64,000 bases of DNA, taken from Lindgomyces ingoldianus (taxonomy: Eukaryota; Ascomycota; Dothideomycetes; Pleosporales; Lindgomycetaceae). Below the pieces are notes generated by a model, which was not told where the DNA came from, did no database searches, and saw only the letters and a list, made by a program, of their open reading frames with translations. The stretch is from contig NW_022985201.1 of assembly GCF_010093535.1 (NCBI RefSeq), positions 465,053 through 529,052 of the forward strand, given 5' to 3'. The translations under genes were made by a program, and so were the position numbers. Numbering within the stretch: the first letter of the stretch is position 1; each line of letters opens with the position of its first letter. Below are positions 10,560 to 23,371 of the stretch, in pieces.

Positions 10560-13500
10560 TAAAAAAGGTTCTATTTTCTATACTATAACTATTATAATTA
10601 CCTACTAACACTATAAAGAGCAGATTAAGCTCTATGTAATAAACATAAGATGTTATAACCTAATTCTAAGATAACTATAGCTGTATTAGCATAAAGTTGC
10701 CTTTAATTACTAAAAGTAAGTTCTAAACTTTAACTCTTTTTAATGCTAAGATGTATGCTTACACTTACACTTAAATAATACTTAAATAGCACTTAATATA
10801 AAAGGTTTTTAGACCTACTTTTTAATAACCTAGAGAAAAACTACCTAAGTAAGGCTAACAAGCTAGGCCTCTTACTAAGATAGGCTATGTAAAATAATTT
10901 AATAACTACTTAAACTTAAAAAAGAGAAAGCTTTTAAAAAACTTTTACCTACTTAATTTAAACATAAACTAGGACTTAAACAGTAGATAGACATTTACTA
11001 TATAAAACCTGCCTTATTTATAACTCTAGCTTAATAACTAGATTACAAAATCTATGCAGTTATAATTTTTAATATAAACTAAGCTTTAGCTTCTTAAAAA
11101 CACACTAACTTAAAAATAATAGTCTTTTAAGACTACTATAACCTGTTACATATCTTTTTTTAAAATAAGTCTAATAAGCTTTTAATACAACATTTATATA
11201 ATTACTAAATAACTTTTAAGCCTAGTAAACAACCTAGTTATAAGCTACTATATAAGATGTTACTAAACAAATTAAAAGTGCTCTAAAAATACTTTAATAA
11301 GAACTTAAAAAAAGGTTTATTTAAGCTAGCTTTTTACTAGTAGTGTTACTTATACTATTTATAAAAAAACTTAGAAGTAGGCTTTAATTTTACATTAACT
11401 ACTAAAGACTAAACACTATTACTATTAAGAACTAATACTTAATTTCCTTTTTATAAGAAACTCTAAGCTAACTAAGTAAAGTAAAGTATTTTATAAAGTT
11501 AAATATTATTACTGCCTTTAATAAGCTAAGAATAGTAAAGGGTAACAAGTAGCTAACAGCATTTTAGACCTAATATAAACTATTTAAGTACCTAGTAATA
11601 CTCTTTAGCTTAGCTAACGCGCTTAGTACTTTTTAACATTTTATAAACAACTTACTTTAACCCTACCTAGACGTGTTCTGCACTATGTATATTAATAATA
11701 TTTTAATTTATAGTAATAGCCTTTTAGAGCATAAACAGCATGTACGCTTAGTGCTAAAGGCTATAGAAGAAGCAGGTCTATAACTTAATGTAGACAAATG
11801 TAAGTTCTACTAATTAAAAGTTACATATTTAGAATATGTAATCTTTATAGATAGCATCTAAATAGACTCTATTAAAGTTTAGACTGTGCTAAATTAGCAA
11901 TACTTAAAAGATATAAAAGATGTTTAAGCTTTTATAAAATTTACTAACTTTTACTAATAATTTATTAATAACTTTTTGCAGCTAGTAAGCCCTATAATTA
12001 CACTTACTAAGAAAAAAGTCTAATTTAACTTTAACTTAAATTACTAACAGTCCTTTAACTAGCTAAAAAAAGCCTTTACTAAAGCCTTAATACTCTACTA
12101 CTTTAACTTTAAACTACTAATACTTGTAGAAGCTAATGCTTTAGACTATATAGTAGTAAGAGTTCTTTTCTAGACTAAGCTAGACAGGACTATTAAGCCT
12201 ATTACATACTTTTTAAAAAGAATAAGTCCTGTAAAAGGTAATTATAAAATTTATAATAAAAAATTACTTGCTATAGTACACTACTTTAAATAATAGTAAC
12301 CTAAACTAGAAAGTACAGCGCATCTAATATAGGTTCTATCTAACTATAAGAACTTATAGTACTTTATAACTATAAAATAACTTAGCTACTAATAAGCTTA
12401 TTAGTTTAAATACTTATTTTATTTTAATTTTAAGATTACTTATTATCCTAGTTAAAACAAAGGGAAACTAGATGCTTTTATAAGGCAATTCTAAAACATC
12501 CCTACTTAGAAAGAAGTGTAAAAGGCTTAACACTAAACTTTACTTTAACTTAAGCTATTTTTAGACCTTAACTTAAATAAAATAAATTAGATAATTAATT
12601 AAATTATTACTAATAAGTATTTAAATAATAAATTTATCTAAGAAACCTTAAACCTGCTCTAAAACAGCGCTAGTTAGTTAAAAAAGGTAACACTAGCTAA
12701 CTACAAAAACTAAAATAGTAAGCTGTATTACTATAACTAACTTATAATCTCTAATTCTAATAAACTAAGAATTAAACTACTTTAAATTATACACAACTTG
12801 CCTGTTAGAGGACACCTAGGCAGAGGAAAGACTCTTAACTTACTACAGAGAGAGTACTACTGGCCCCGCATGTTCTATACTGTACGCTAATATGTATTAT
12901 GTTGCTATACTTACTATAAAGTAAAGGCCTTTTAAAAAAAGTATAATAGCCTACTTAAACTACTTCTAATCTTTAAACAAGCTTAGAAAGACATATTAAT
13001 TAATTTTATTATAGACCTACCTCTATTTAAAGGGTACATAAATATTATAGTAGTTGTTAATTACTTAACTAAGTATTAACACCTAATACTATGTTCCTCT
13101 ATAACTGCCCCTAATATAGCCTAGTTATTCTACTAATACATATAAGTTTACTATAGCCTGCCTAACATAATTATATTAGACAGAGGTACGCAGTTTGTTT
13201 TAGCCTTCTAGAATAAACTCTATAAACAGCTCTAAATTGTCCTCTATTTATCTACAGCTTTTTACCTAGAGACTAACAGCTAGACTAAGAATATAAACAC
13301 TATAATAAAATAAGTCCTATAAGTGTACACAAACTACTAGCAGAATAACTAAGTAAAATAGTTAGCTATAGCATAGTTTAAAGCTAATAACATAACATCT
13401 AAATTAACATAAGTATCTTTATTCTTAGTAAACTATAGATACTACCCCTAAATAAGATTTAAACTACTTATAAATACCCCCTAACTAACTTATTAATCTG

Positions 13501-14080
13501 TATAAGTAATAGATATAAATAGACTTATTAATAAAATCTAAAATATATCTAAATATATTTATAAAAAGCTTACATAGGCTTAAGCTTTTTAACAAGAGTA
13601 TGTAAACTAATTCTAAACCTTTGCCTCTGCATATGCAGCTAGCAAAAAGGTTTAGCTAGACACTAGAAATATCTAAATAAACTAATAATTAAAGAAACTT
13701 AATTAAAAGAACTTTAGCCTTTTTACAGTAGCTTATATAGTCTTATTACACACTTACTAATTAATCCTACCTAACAGCATAAAGATACACCCTGTGTTCT
13801 ATGTATTGTTGCTGCGCTAAGCAGCCTCTAAATCTAACTATTTACCTAAACAGCTAAACCTGCTATCTAAACTTATTATTATAAATAACAAACTAAAATA
13901 TATTATAGAAGATGTTAAATAGATCTAGTTTAATAAAAAAAAACATATCTATAAATACTTTATAAAATAGACTAGATATAATAAACTGTTATAGAAACCT
14001 ACAAAAGCTCTATAAAAAAACTTTACAGTAACCTAATTTTACACCTAATACCTATCTAAACTAAACTTATACTCTAATAA
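10560..14080 (+). pseudogene. Gypsy-4 pol pseudogene (inner copy)
   Basis: Reverse transcriptase is recognisable from about 11150. The catalytic YIDD motif reads YINN at 11688-11699, the Asp-to-Asn change expected from RIP on the other strand. RNase H follows near 12080-12480. Integrase starts near 12790 (GHLGRGKTL, then YYWP) and its core reads IIIDLPLFKGY near 13010. A chromodomain-like tail follows HPVFYV near 13795 and ends before the polypurine tract. Gln codons have become TAA/TAG throughout, so no protein can be made. Confidence 0.82.
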
Positions 14081-14138
14081 AGACAACCTAATGCTAGAAC
14101 TACTAATGTAAAGGATTCTCTTTCTAATAAGGGGGTAC

Positions 14139-14456
14139 TGTTACAGTATCCTCCCTAGATCCTAGACATAACTATATTAGACATGTACTAGAGTATTATT
14201 AGTGCACATCTAACATAAACATAACACAACATAGACATAAACTTAAGCATAAACTACTTTAACACTAACTAAACTTAGAATAAGCTTAATTTATACCTAA
14301 AGCACTTAGACTTCTAAGCTAAGTATTTAATTACTAATTTCTTTTTAAACCTTTCTATTCCTTACACAACGTCTTATACCTACTATAATACCTTACGTAG
14401 TAATTAAACTAGACCTCTGTAAAGCTTTATAACCTTACTTGTGCACAATCATAACA
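14139..14456 (+). repeat. Gypsy-4 inner copy, 3' LTR
   Basis: 318 bp, starting TGTTACAGTATCC and ending AATCATAACA, preceded by the polypurine tract and followed by the duplicated GTATT. Confidence 0.88.
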
Positions 14457-14461
14457 GTATT

Positions 14462-17400
14462 AGCGTACAGTATAGAACATGCGGGGCTAGTAGTACTCTC
14501 TCTATAGTAGGTTAAGAGTCTTTCCTCTGCCTAGGTGTCCTCTAATAGGCAAGTTGTGTATAATTTAGAGTAGTTTAATTCTTAGTTTATTAAAATTAAG
14601 AATTATAAGTTAGTTATAGTAATATAGCTTACTATTTTAGTTTTTATAGTTAGCTAGTGTTACCTTCTTTAACTAACTAGCGCTGTTTTAGAGCAGGTCT
14701 AAGGTTTCTTAGATAAATTTATTATTTAAATACTTATTAGTAATAATTTAATTAATTATCTAATCTATTTTATTTAAGTTAAGGTCTAAAAATAGCTTAA
14801 GTTAAAGTAGAGTTTAGTGTTAAGCCTTTTACACTTTTTTTTAAGCAAGGACGTCTTAGAATTGCCTTATAAAAGCATCTAGCTTCCCTCTATCTTAACT
14901 AGAATAATAAGTAATCTTAAAATTAAAATAAGATAAGTATTTAAACTAATAAGCTTATTAGTAGCTAAGTTGTTTTATAGTTATAAAGTACTACAAGTTC
15001 TTATAGTTAAATAAAACCTATATTAGATGCGCTGCACTTTTTAGTTTAGGTTACTATTGTTTAAAGCAGCATACTATAGCAAGTAATTTTTTATTATAGA
15101 TCTTATAATTACCTTTTATAAGACTTATTCTTTTTAAGAAGTATGTAATAGGCCTAATAGTTTTATCTAGCTTAGTCTAGAAGAGAACTCTTGCTACTAT
15201 GTAGTCTAAGGCATTAGCTTCTATAAGTATTAGTAGTTTAAAGTTAAAGTAGTAGAGTATTAAAGCTTTAGTAAAGGCTTTTTTTAGCTAGTTAAAAGAC
15301 TGTTAGTAATTTAAGTTAAAGTTAAATTAAACTTTTTTTTTAGTAAGTGTAATTATAGTGCTTACTAGCTATAAAAAGTTGTTAATAAATTATTAGTAAA
15401 AGTTAGTAAATTTTATAAAAGCTTAAACATTTTTTATATTCTTTAAATATTACTAATTTAGCATAGTCTAAACTTTAATAGGGTCTATTTAGATGCTATC
15501 TGTAAAAATTATATATTCTAAATATGTAACCTTTAATTAGTAGAACTTACATTTATCTATATTAAGTTATAGACCTACTTCTTCTATAGCCTTTAGCACT
15601 AGGCGTACATGCTGTTTGTGCTCTAAAAGGCTATTACTGTAAATTAGAATATTATTAATATACGCAGTGCAGAACATGTCTAGGTAGAGTTAGAGCAAGT
15701 TATTTATAAAATGTTAAAAAGTACTAAGTGTGTTAGCTAAGCTAAAGGGCATTACTAGGTACTTAAATAGTCTATATTAGGTCTAAAATGCTATTAGCTA
15801 CTTATTACCTTTTACTATCTTTAGCTTATTAAAGGTAGTAATAATATCTAACTTTATAAAATACTTTACTTTACTTAGTTAGCTTAAAGTTTTCTATATA
15901 AAAAAAATTAAGTATTAGTTTTTAATAGTAATAGTATTTAGTCTTTAGTAGTTAATATAGAATTAAAGCCTACTTTTAAGTTTCTTTATAAATAGTATAA
16001 GTAACACTACTAGTAAAAAGCTAGCTTAAATAAACCCTTTTTCTAGGTTTTTATTAAGGTATTTTTAGAGCACTTTTAATTTATTTAGTAACATTTTATA
16101 TAGTAGCCTATAACTAGGTTGTTTGCTAGGCTTAAGAGTTATTTAGTAATTATATAGATATTATATTAAAAGCTTATTAAACTTATTTTAAAAAAAGATA
16201 TATAATAGGTTATAGTAGTTTTAAGAGACTATTATTTTTAAGTTAGTGTGTTTTTAAAAAGCTAAAGCTTAGTCTATATTAAAAAAATTATAACTGCGTA
16301 GATTTTATAATCTAGTTATTAAGCTAGAGTTATAAATAAGGCAGGTTCTATGTAGTAGATGTCTATTTACTATTTAAGTTCTAGTTTATGTTTAAATTAG
16401 GTAAGTAAAGGTTCTTTAAAGGCTTTTTTTTTTAAGTTTAAATAGTTGTTAAATTATTTTATATAGCCTATTTTAGTAAAAGGCTTAGCTTATTAGCCTT
16501 ACTTAAGTAGTTTTTTTTTAGGTTATTAAAAAGTAAGTCTAGAAACCTTTTATATTAAGTGCTATTTAAGTATTATTTAGATGTAAGTGTAAGCATATAT
16601 TTTAGCATTAGAAAAAGTTAAAGTTTAAAACTTACTTTTAGTAATTAAAGGTAACCTTATGCTAATATAGCTATAGTTATCCTAGAATTAGGTTATAATG
16701 TCTTATGTTTATTATATAGAGCTTAATTTACTCCTTATAGTGTTAGTAAGTAATTATAATAGTTATAGTATAAAAAATAGAACTTTTTTTAAGTTATTTT
16801 TTATTAAATCTAGTTAAGTAAATTATTTAGGTAAGTAGTGTTAATTAAAGATTTAGTTTACACACTAGTTTTTTATTAATGTAACTTATACTATTTACTT
16901 CTAAGTTAATAAGAGCTTATATTAAGGCTAATATAGTTTTTTATTATAAATATATAAAAATATTAACTTAGTACTTTTAGTTATTAGTAGGGGACTTAGC
17001 TTATAAGTTAGTAGAAATCTAGTGTTAAATTAGTTCTAAAGGGTAACTTAGCCCTAGAACAAGCCTTTTTACAGGCTTCTACTGCTATAGCTGCGGCTAT
17101 GTTAAGAGTAGTAAGAAAGATTAAGGCTTAAATATAAGTTAAAGCTTTTATAAAAATAAAATTAAAATAGTAAGAATTTTTAATAAGTGCTAGTAGCACT
17201 ACTTATGTAGACTTAAAAAAAGAGAATAAAGTAGTTTTAAAAAATATAACTATACTTACTATACTTAAAGTATTAACTTTTTTTTTTATAATTTTTACAC
17301 TTTTTAGAACTAACTAAAGCATAATTTAAATTAATTTTTATTATATTAAAGTTCTTATTTATAACTGCGCTAGTTTAGAGGCGTATTAAGGCTTATATAG

Positions 17401-18237
17401 AGAGGAACTTTATGTTATTATTATAGGTAGTAATTAGGTTTGCATACATATTAAGGTTGTTTAGAAGGGGTTCTTCTACTATAGCGCGTTATAGTTTAGT
17501 TAAGAAGGAGTTATATAAAGCTATAATTAGACCTATTTTATTTAGGCCTATATTAAATATAAGTTAGTAGAACTTAGTAAAGTGTAAAGTAAAGCTTTTT
17601 TTTTTATTATTATAAAGTGTTTAAGTAACTTAAAGCTGTTAACTTTTTATTTAAGTTTTTATAAGTTACTTATAAGAACACTATAAATTAATTTAAGTTA
17701 ATAATATTTTTATTTATTAGTAAGTTAATTAAAGCTGTTATATTATAGTTAAGTTAAAAGTAAGCATATAGTAACTAAAAGTGTTTAAAAAGAAATTAGT
17801 CTATGTTTTCTTTAAGTTTATATTAGAGCTTATATAAGAAGAAAGGTAGGTCTTTTTATTTTTTATTAAATAGTAAAAGATTAAAGAGTTAGTTAGATTT
17901 TATTACTAAGTTAAAAAAGTTATAAGTTATAAGTAGTGTTAGGTAAAAAAAAGTTAAGCTATCTCTAGACTTTTAAGTAAGCTTTAAGGCTAGTAAGTTC
18001 TTAGTTCTTACTACTATAATAAAAGTTAAGGCAGAAATAGACTACTTAATAATATAAAGCTATTTTTTAAAGTTTTTTTAAAAAGCTTTAAAGCTTATAA
18101 TATAGTAGCTTTTTTATAAAGTAAGCGCTTTTTAAAAGGCTTTTTAGCTTACTTTAATAGCTTAAAGTTATGTAAGTACTAAGCTTATTAAGTTAGATTT
18201 AGAGGCTATTCTTAGCTAAAGTTTTAACACAACATAA
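14462..18237 (-). pseudogene. Gypsy-4 outer copy gag-pol remainder
   Basis: This is the reverse complement of the inner element from its integrase start back to its leader. The YIDD site lies near 15645-15664 and again reads as Asn-Asn. It is heavily altered by transitions and has no long open frame. Confidence 0.8.
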
Positions 18238-18555
18238 TGTTATAATTATGTATAAGTAAAGTTATAAAGCTTTACAAAGGTCTAGTTTAATTACTACATA
18301 AGGTATTATAGTAAGTATAAGATGTTATGTAAAAAATAAAAAAGTTTAAAAAGAAATTAGTAATTAAATACTTAGCTTAAAAGTCTAAGTGCTTTAAGTA
18401 TAAATTAAGCCTGTTTTAAGTTTAGTTAGTGTTAAAGCAGTTTATGCTTAAGTTTATGTTTATGTTGTGTTGTGTTTGTGTCAGACGTGCACTAATAATA
18501 CTCTAGTACGCGTCCAATACGGTTATGTCTGGGATCTGGGGAGGATACTGTGACA
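18238..18555 (-). repeat. Gypsy-4 outer copy, right LTR (its 5' LTR)
   Basis: 318 bp, starting TGTTATAATTATG and ending GGATACTGTGACA. Its last 80 bp or so are the least RIP-altered part of all four Gypsy-4 LTRs (intact CG and CA dinucleotides near 18480-18555). Confidence 0.88.
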
Positions 18556-19482
18556 CTATAGATAATTTTACATGTTATTAGTAATTAGCTATTAATTAGC
18601 CTAGAAAACTCTAGAAGTTTTAATTAGCTAAGAAGTTTTAGAAGTTTTGTCTAATCTAAAATAGTATTAGCGCAAAATCATCTGTAGAGCGGTTGACTTG
18701 TAAGATAACTAGGAAGCACCTTTAGCAGTGTGCTGCTGGCCCAACCAACGGTCATAACAGTAGCAGAGGATCTTGTCAAGCAGCTCCGTCACAATACTCC
18801 TCTCTTATTAGCGCAGTCCCTGCAAATATTTAAGTCTCATGAATCACGAACGCTGCGCACTGTTTATTACTGTGGTCTTAGACTAGGTAATCCTCGCATG
18901 GTTTATGAACCTCAAGGAAGTTTTAAGTTAAATCAGGTTCATATGTCAAATACTCTAGCTTCTCTGTGCAGATATATCAATTCAGAAGGGGGTCAAAGAT
19001 ACGCATTCATGGGATTCGCCAATCCATTGTACATGTTGTACACGAAATTCTATACTCTCCAGTTCTATGTTCTTCTTCCACGTCCCTGTCACCACCCTTT
19101 ACGTGAAGAGGAAACTCAATTACTCAAGACCCATGATTATGCTTACAAAAACCCTAAAGCTCCGGTATGAATGCGAAGTATTCTACATGCAAAAAAAGAG
19201 GCATTCGTGGGAATCATAACGCGTCCATGACAAGCTGATTAGCCTTGAACTAAATATAATATGCAAACATCCGAATGTTAGAATGATGCCCAGAAACTGA
19301 TAGAAAAATGAACTAGCCCAGACTCTCTTAGACATCTGGTCTTATTGACCTCATGGGTCAAACTAGATCAAGGAGGTGATGATGATCGGATGTAGTGACA
19401 GAATTCAAGGACGGAAACAATTCACTGTCGCCACAACAGAATATCCAAATATTCACACCTACTATCTATGTGAAGCTCGCGA
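18556..19482. other. Left flank of the gene island; no gene I can support
   Basis: The first 110 bp after the Gypsy-4 duplication are AT-rich, as if RIP leaked past the element. After about 18670 composition becomes normal. A frame without stops runs 18730-19170 but has no ATG at its start and matches nothing I recognise. The rest should hold the 3' untranslated region and terminator of the minus-strand kinase gene. Confidence 0.5.
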
Positions 19483-21756
19483 TTACGCCAAGGGCCACCT
19501 ACTCCTCAAGCCCTCCATCCATCGCCCATACAAAACATCTGCTAATAGGCCGTGAGACTCCATCCCGCGTTCCACGTGACCCGGCAGTTTCTTCTCATCC
19601 AAGCCTGCAAACACATCAACGCCAAAGACATTATCACCTCCAATCATAGCGCTTTGACGGCGACGGTGGGACTTCAGATGTGGATTGTTTTGGGCTAGAA
19701 GTAGTCGTGGACCCTTTTGCGGAGACGAGGAATTGCCGTTGGGAGTAGACAGTGGGGCGAGTACGGAAGTCGGTGGCAGGGTTGGATTAATCTCGAATGA
19801 CGAGTCCATCGAGGGTGTAGAGTGGTTCGTCGTGTTGGACCGGATACGCGTAGTGCTAGTGCCGTGCACAGTGGAACCGCTGAGGCTGGTGTCGCTCACC
19901 TTTGTGTTGTGCTTGATAGGAGTTGAAATAGGACAGGCGCTAATGCCGAGGGCAGAAGCGAGTCTTGAATCACCTTGTAGCCTGTCGATCATTGCCTTCA
20001 AGAGGAGATATTCGCCTTGTGGATCAACCTGATCAAGCTGCGACCAGGCATGTGCAACTCGTGCCATAGCTTCACGCTGATGCTCAGAGCCCGACTGGGC
20101 ATGAGCTTCTTGGAATACAGAGTCAAGAACCTTGCTATATGCTCGCCTTCCGTAAAGGGCATCCCTCGTGACCGGCGTCAGAGGGTAATGTGCAGGAGAT
20201 TCATTCTCATTGTTAATATCTAGAGGGTGAGCGGAGTTCGGCGGCGATGGGCGGAAAGTCTGAGCTTGGGGATTCGGAACGAAGGCGCTATTAGGAGGAT
20301 TAGACGCAAGAGCGCTTCGATGCTCAACAGACGAAACGCGTTTAAATTGTCGTACAGTGGATGGGGAGTTGCCAAATGAGAGATCGACTCCAAGCGGTTG
20401 CTTCGGCGCCTGAGGTTGGTTATTGACTCGACGAGCAGTTGGTGTCGAACCTGAAGATACACGAATGGCTGTAGTAGCAGAGGACTTGCGAGAGAGTGAC
20501 TGGCGACAAGATTCTGGGACTGGAGAGTTGGACACAGTCCCGAGGGGTGCTGCGCTGAGATCCATGCGCTGCATCATGTTTGCACAAGCGGTAGCTTCGC
20601 TGGATGGAATGCGCGCCATCTTACGGCGTTTAGCAGAGTGGCGGGCAGGAGCGACGGTGGCTTGTTTAATTGTGTCAAAGATCCACTCGTCTTGCTCAAA
20701 TCGTGGAGAGACATCAACCATTGTCTCCTCGTAATACTTGGGGTGGGAGGTACGTTCTTCCTGTGCATCATACAGTTGTTTTCGCTCGATCAACTCGCGC
20801 AAAGCTTCGACTTTCCCAGCTCGTTGGATGAACCGATGCCGGAGCAGCTCCTTTGCTGACGCTCGCCGGTCAGGGTCTTTGATCAAGCACTGACATATAA
20901 ATTCTTTGAAGTCTTTGCTCCACCGGGTGCCCTCCAGGCGCGGAGCAGGGGTCTTTGGAATCGCAAAAAGCACCTTCATGGGATGCAGACCGGCATGCGG
21001 TGGTTCGCCGTTGGCCATCTCGAGGGCGGTAATTCCAAGAGACCAAATGTCGGCTTTATAGTCATAACCGGCCTCTTGAATGACTTCTGGCGCCATCCAG
21101 AACGGGGTTCCAACGAAGGTTAAGCGTTGTGAGTTGATGTTGGTGAGCTGAGCTGCGACGCCGAAGTCGGCAATCTTGACCTTGCCCGATTGGGAGAGAA
21201 GAATGTTCGCGGCTTTGATGTCTCGGTGGATCTTCCCCGATGTGTGCAGATAGTCAAGGCCGAGAAGGAGCTCTCGGCACACAATAGCAATATGGGCTTC
21301 CCCAAATGGTCCAGGTTTGATCTGCCAATGTCAACTCCACACCAGCACAGAGGTTTGGGACATCCGGCCCACCAAGTCTAGACAGGATCCCCCCCCCAAG
21401 TACTCCATGACGATCCATAGCTTGACACCCTTCACAAAACTTGTCTTGTAGTGTGCGACATGAGGACTGAGACAGGTGCTCAGCAGGGATATCTCGCTCT
21501 GTATCTCGTGTATTTCATCGGTGCTCTGCTCGAGGTCAATCTAGGATAGTGTCAGTATGTAGGTGTGTGCGGAGGAATGCGTTGGGAATACAAGCGTACA
21601 TGCTTGATGGCGACGAGCTCTCCCGTCGTCTTCTCAATGGCCTTGTATACGGTGCCAAAGCTACCACCTGTCACATCCGTTAGACACGGAGGCTCAGGTG
21701 AGTGGTAAGTGAGACGTACTGCCCAACTCCTCCAACACTTGGTAGTTCTCAGCCAT
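19483..21756 (-). CDS. GCK-III (MST3/Sid1-type) Ser/Thr protein kinase, 4 exons, 703 aa
   Basis: Exons on the minus strand are 21756-21720, 21667-21600, 21540-21373 and 21321-19483; the three GT-AG introns are 52, 59 and 51 bp and the frame is kept. The kinase domain spans about residues 5-256. It has a glycine loop GSGSFGTV (12-19), the VAIK Lys 34, HRD at 123-125, DFG at 143-145, the activation segment GTPFW and APE at 168-170. EYLGGGS and [13 protein letters not shown] are typical of the MST3/MST4/YSK1 group. A long low-complexity Ser/Pro linker follows, then a conserved-looking tail ending [14 protein letters not shown]. In fungi such kinases act in the septation initiation (Sid1/SepL) or morphogenesis (Nak1/POD-6) networks; I cannot tell which paralogue this is. 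Intron 3 has a less usual donor, GTGGGC. The gene is divergent from the DUF4048-type gene and shows no RIP. Confidence 0.93.
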
Positions 21757-23371
21757 GACAGCCTATGTTGTTGAGATGAGGCTATTTAGGAAAAACACAA
21801 GCGTCCAGAATGGCTACGGGATGATGGAAGCCAGATCGACAGAAGAGATGCAGCCGCTTTGGAGCATCAATGCAAATAGAAATGATAAAAGTAGGGGGGT
21901 TGGGTGTGGGCGTGGGAGCTGGTTTGTTACTCTGCCTCAAATGAGGTTTGTCGAATCGAGCTCGCTTTCGTTTCCCATGGCAACGGGCGGCCGGTGACAA
22001 TGGATCAACAAGCGCACACACTCACATAAACGACTCGTGTGAGAAAGTTGTGATAGAGTTGTGGTGAGCGTGAATGTCATTACTAAAGTTCACGGGAATT
22101 CTGTTCTGCAATCGAGATGGCCGCCGTGTTGTTTCGCAGCTGCGGTTTGAGATATCGACAGGAAGCGAGGCCATATCAGAGGCTGTACCTGCAGCAGGGC
22201 CTCCCCCAAACGCATCACGGGTGAACCACAGCCACAGATTCATCATGCATACATCGCGCTACCCGCAGTGGGTTGGGCTTTGAAAGAGATCCAGCATCGG
22301 CGCCAATCTGTGAGTTAACGTGGGAATGGCATTTAGGTGCGGCACTACCCAGTTGGGCCGTCGCGGTGCGAAAGTTGGGGAAAAGCTGCTGCTTATTGAT
22401 GCAAGCGGAGCATTGGCCAATCACACACGGCATCACCACCACCAACCACCCTTTCCATCCATTCCAGGCGGCACAGGAGACAGAATCCACGGGAACCTGA
22501 TAGAGAAGGGCAATTTTGTCTACATGTTTCACCATGGCTGCGGTCCCTCTCCGTTTCCTGAGCCCAAGCCGCACACACCTGTGTGTTCGTCTGCATTCCG
22601 AATGCGGAAGCTAGCTGAACTTTTCACCAGAAAGCGCGTTTCTTTTCTCAACACCACCTGTCTGCCCGTCGATTAAAAAACAGATCCTGCCCGCATTATG
22701 AAGTCCATGCCCTGCCGCTGCAAGTGTTTGCCGCCGGCAATCAATCCGCGGGCGTTGGCGACACAACGCTGGCTCAAGAGGCCATGGCGCTCTGCGGTAG
22801 CTCGCATATCCTCTCACCGCCTGTCACCGCACTTTCACATCATGCACCACAGCGACGCCAAGAATATGCATCCGGTTCTATCCTAGGCTCGTCGTCGCAG
22901 GCTGAGTCTATTCCGGCCGATTCCTGTCGAATCCTGCAGGGAATGCAAATTTGTTTTGCAGCCTGTGTGCTCCGTGCTGACTCGGACCACCACGCGTGAA
23001 CAAACACAAAAACTGCGTGACCCGCTGCCGTGTGGACACCCCGAATTCTCGCCTTCTCTACCCCTCCCGCGCCGCCATCGAGCAATGCATTCTTCACCTT
23101 CAATGACTGTGTTATGGGTTCCTGCGTCGCCGCCTCAGCTCTGTTGAAAGCGTGGCTGTCGTGGCTGCGGAGTGGTTTTCTGTGGAGGCTGCTTGGACTG
23201 CCCGCCGCTTTATTGGCCCTGCACCTGGAGATTTACGGCAGCTCACCCGCCGCGACTTCGCTTATCCTCCACCGACTTTCTCGCCGCTTGCGCTTCCCAG
23301 CCTTCTGCGTCGTCAACAAAAAGAAAGGCCATGATATGAACACCATCTTCTTTGTTGGAGGATCAGATGTC
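21757..23371. promoter_or_regulatory. Divergent intergenic region: both promoters and 5' leaders
   Basis: These 1.6 kb separate two diverging start codons. Composition is normal for coding DNA neighbours, and pyrimidine-rich stretches near 23045-23080 and 23270-23300 resemble fungal 5' leaders. Short open frames here on both strands overlap each other and look like chance. The frame of the DUF4048-type gene stays open back to 23030, so part of this region could be coding if an upstream ATG is used. No specific factor site is claimed. Confidence 0.5.

Larger units (their letters stand above)
8797..14456 (+). mobile_element. Inner Gypsy-4 chromovirus copy, structurally complete
   Basis: This is a 5660-bp element with LTRs of exactly 318 bp at each end and the 5-bp duplication GTATT at 8792-8796 and 14457-14461. 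A polypurine tract (AATAAGGGGGTAC) abuts the 3' LTR. The order gag, protease, reverse transcriptase, RNase H, integrase and chromodomain is that of Ty3/Gypsy chromoviruses. All proteins are broken by RIP-type stops. Confidence 0.92.
7225..18555 (-). mobile_element. Outer Gypsy-4 chromovirus copy, split by a second copy
   Basis: The element is bounded by 318-bp LTRs (7225-7542 and 18238-18555) and by the 5-bp duplication CTATA at 7220-7224 and 18556-18560. Its internal part (7543-8796 plus 14462-18237, about 5.03 kb) is the reverse complement of the inner copy's internal part. The break at 8796/14457 falls in the integrase region, where the inner element inserted with a 5-bp duplication. Gag, protease, reverse transcriptase, RNase H, integrase and a chromodomain-like end can be traced, all with many stops. 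Confidence 0.9.

Noticed and set aside
18674..18716. A tRNA-Thr-like stretch (TAGAGCGGTTGACTTGTAA)
   Set aside because: The anticodon arm pairs poorly and there is no matching D-arm 5' half, acceptor stem or T-arm.
18730..19170. A stop-free frame of 146 codons left of the kinase gene
   Set aside because: It starts at GTG with no ATG near its beginning, resembles no family I know, and lies where the kinase 3' untranslated region is expected.
19685..20734. Plus-strand open frames across the kinase gene
   Set aside because: They are antisense shadows of the exon 4 coding sequence.
22074..23103. Several overlapping small frames between the two genes
   Set aside because: They overlap on both strands, have no conserved motif and lie in the shared promoter and leader region.
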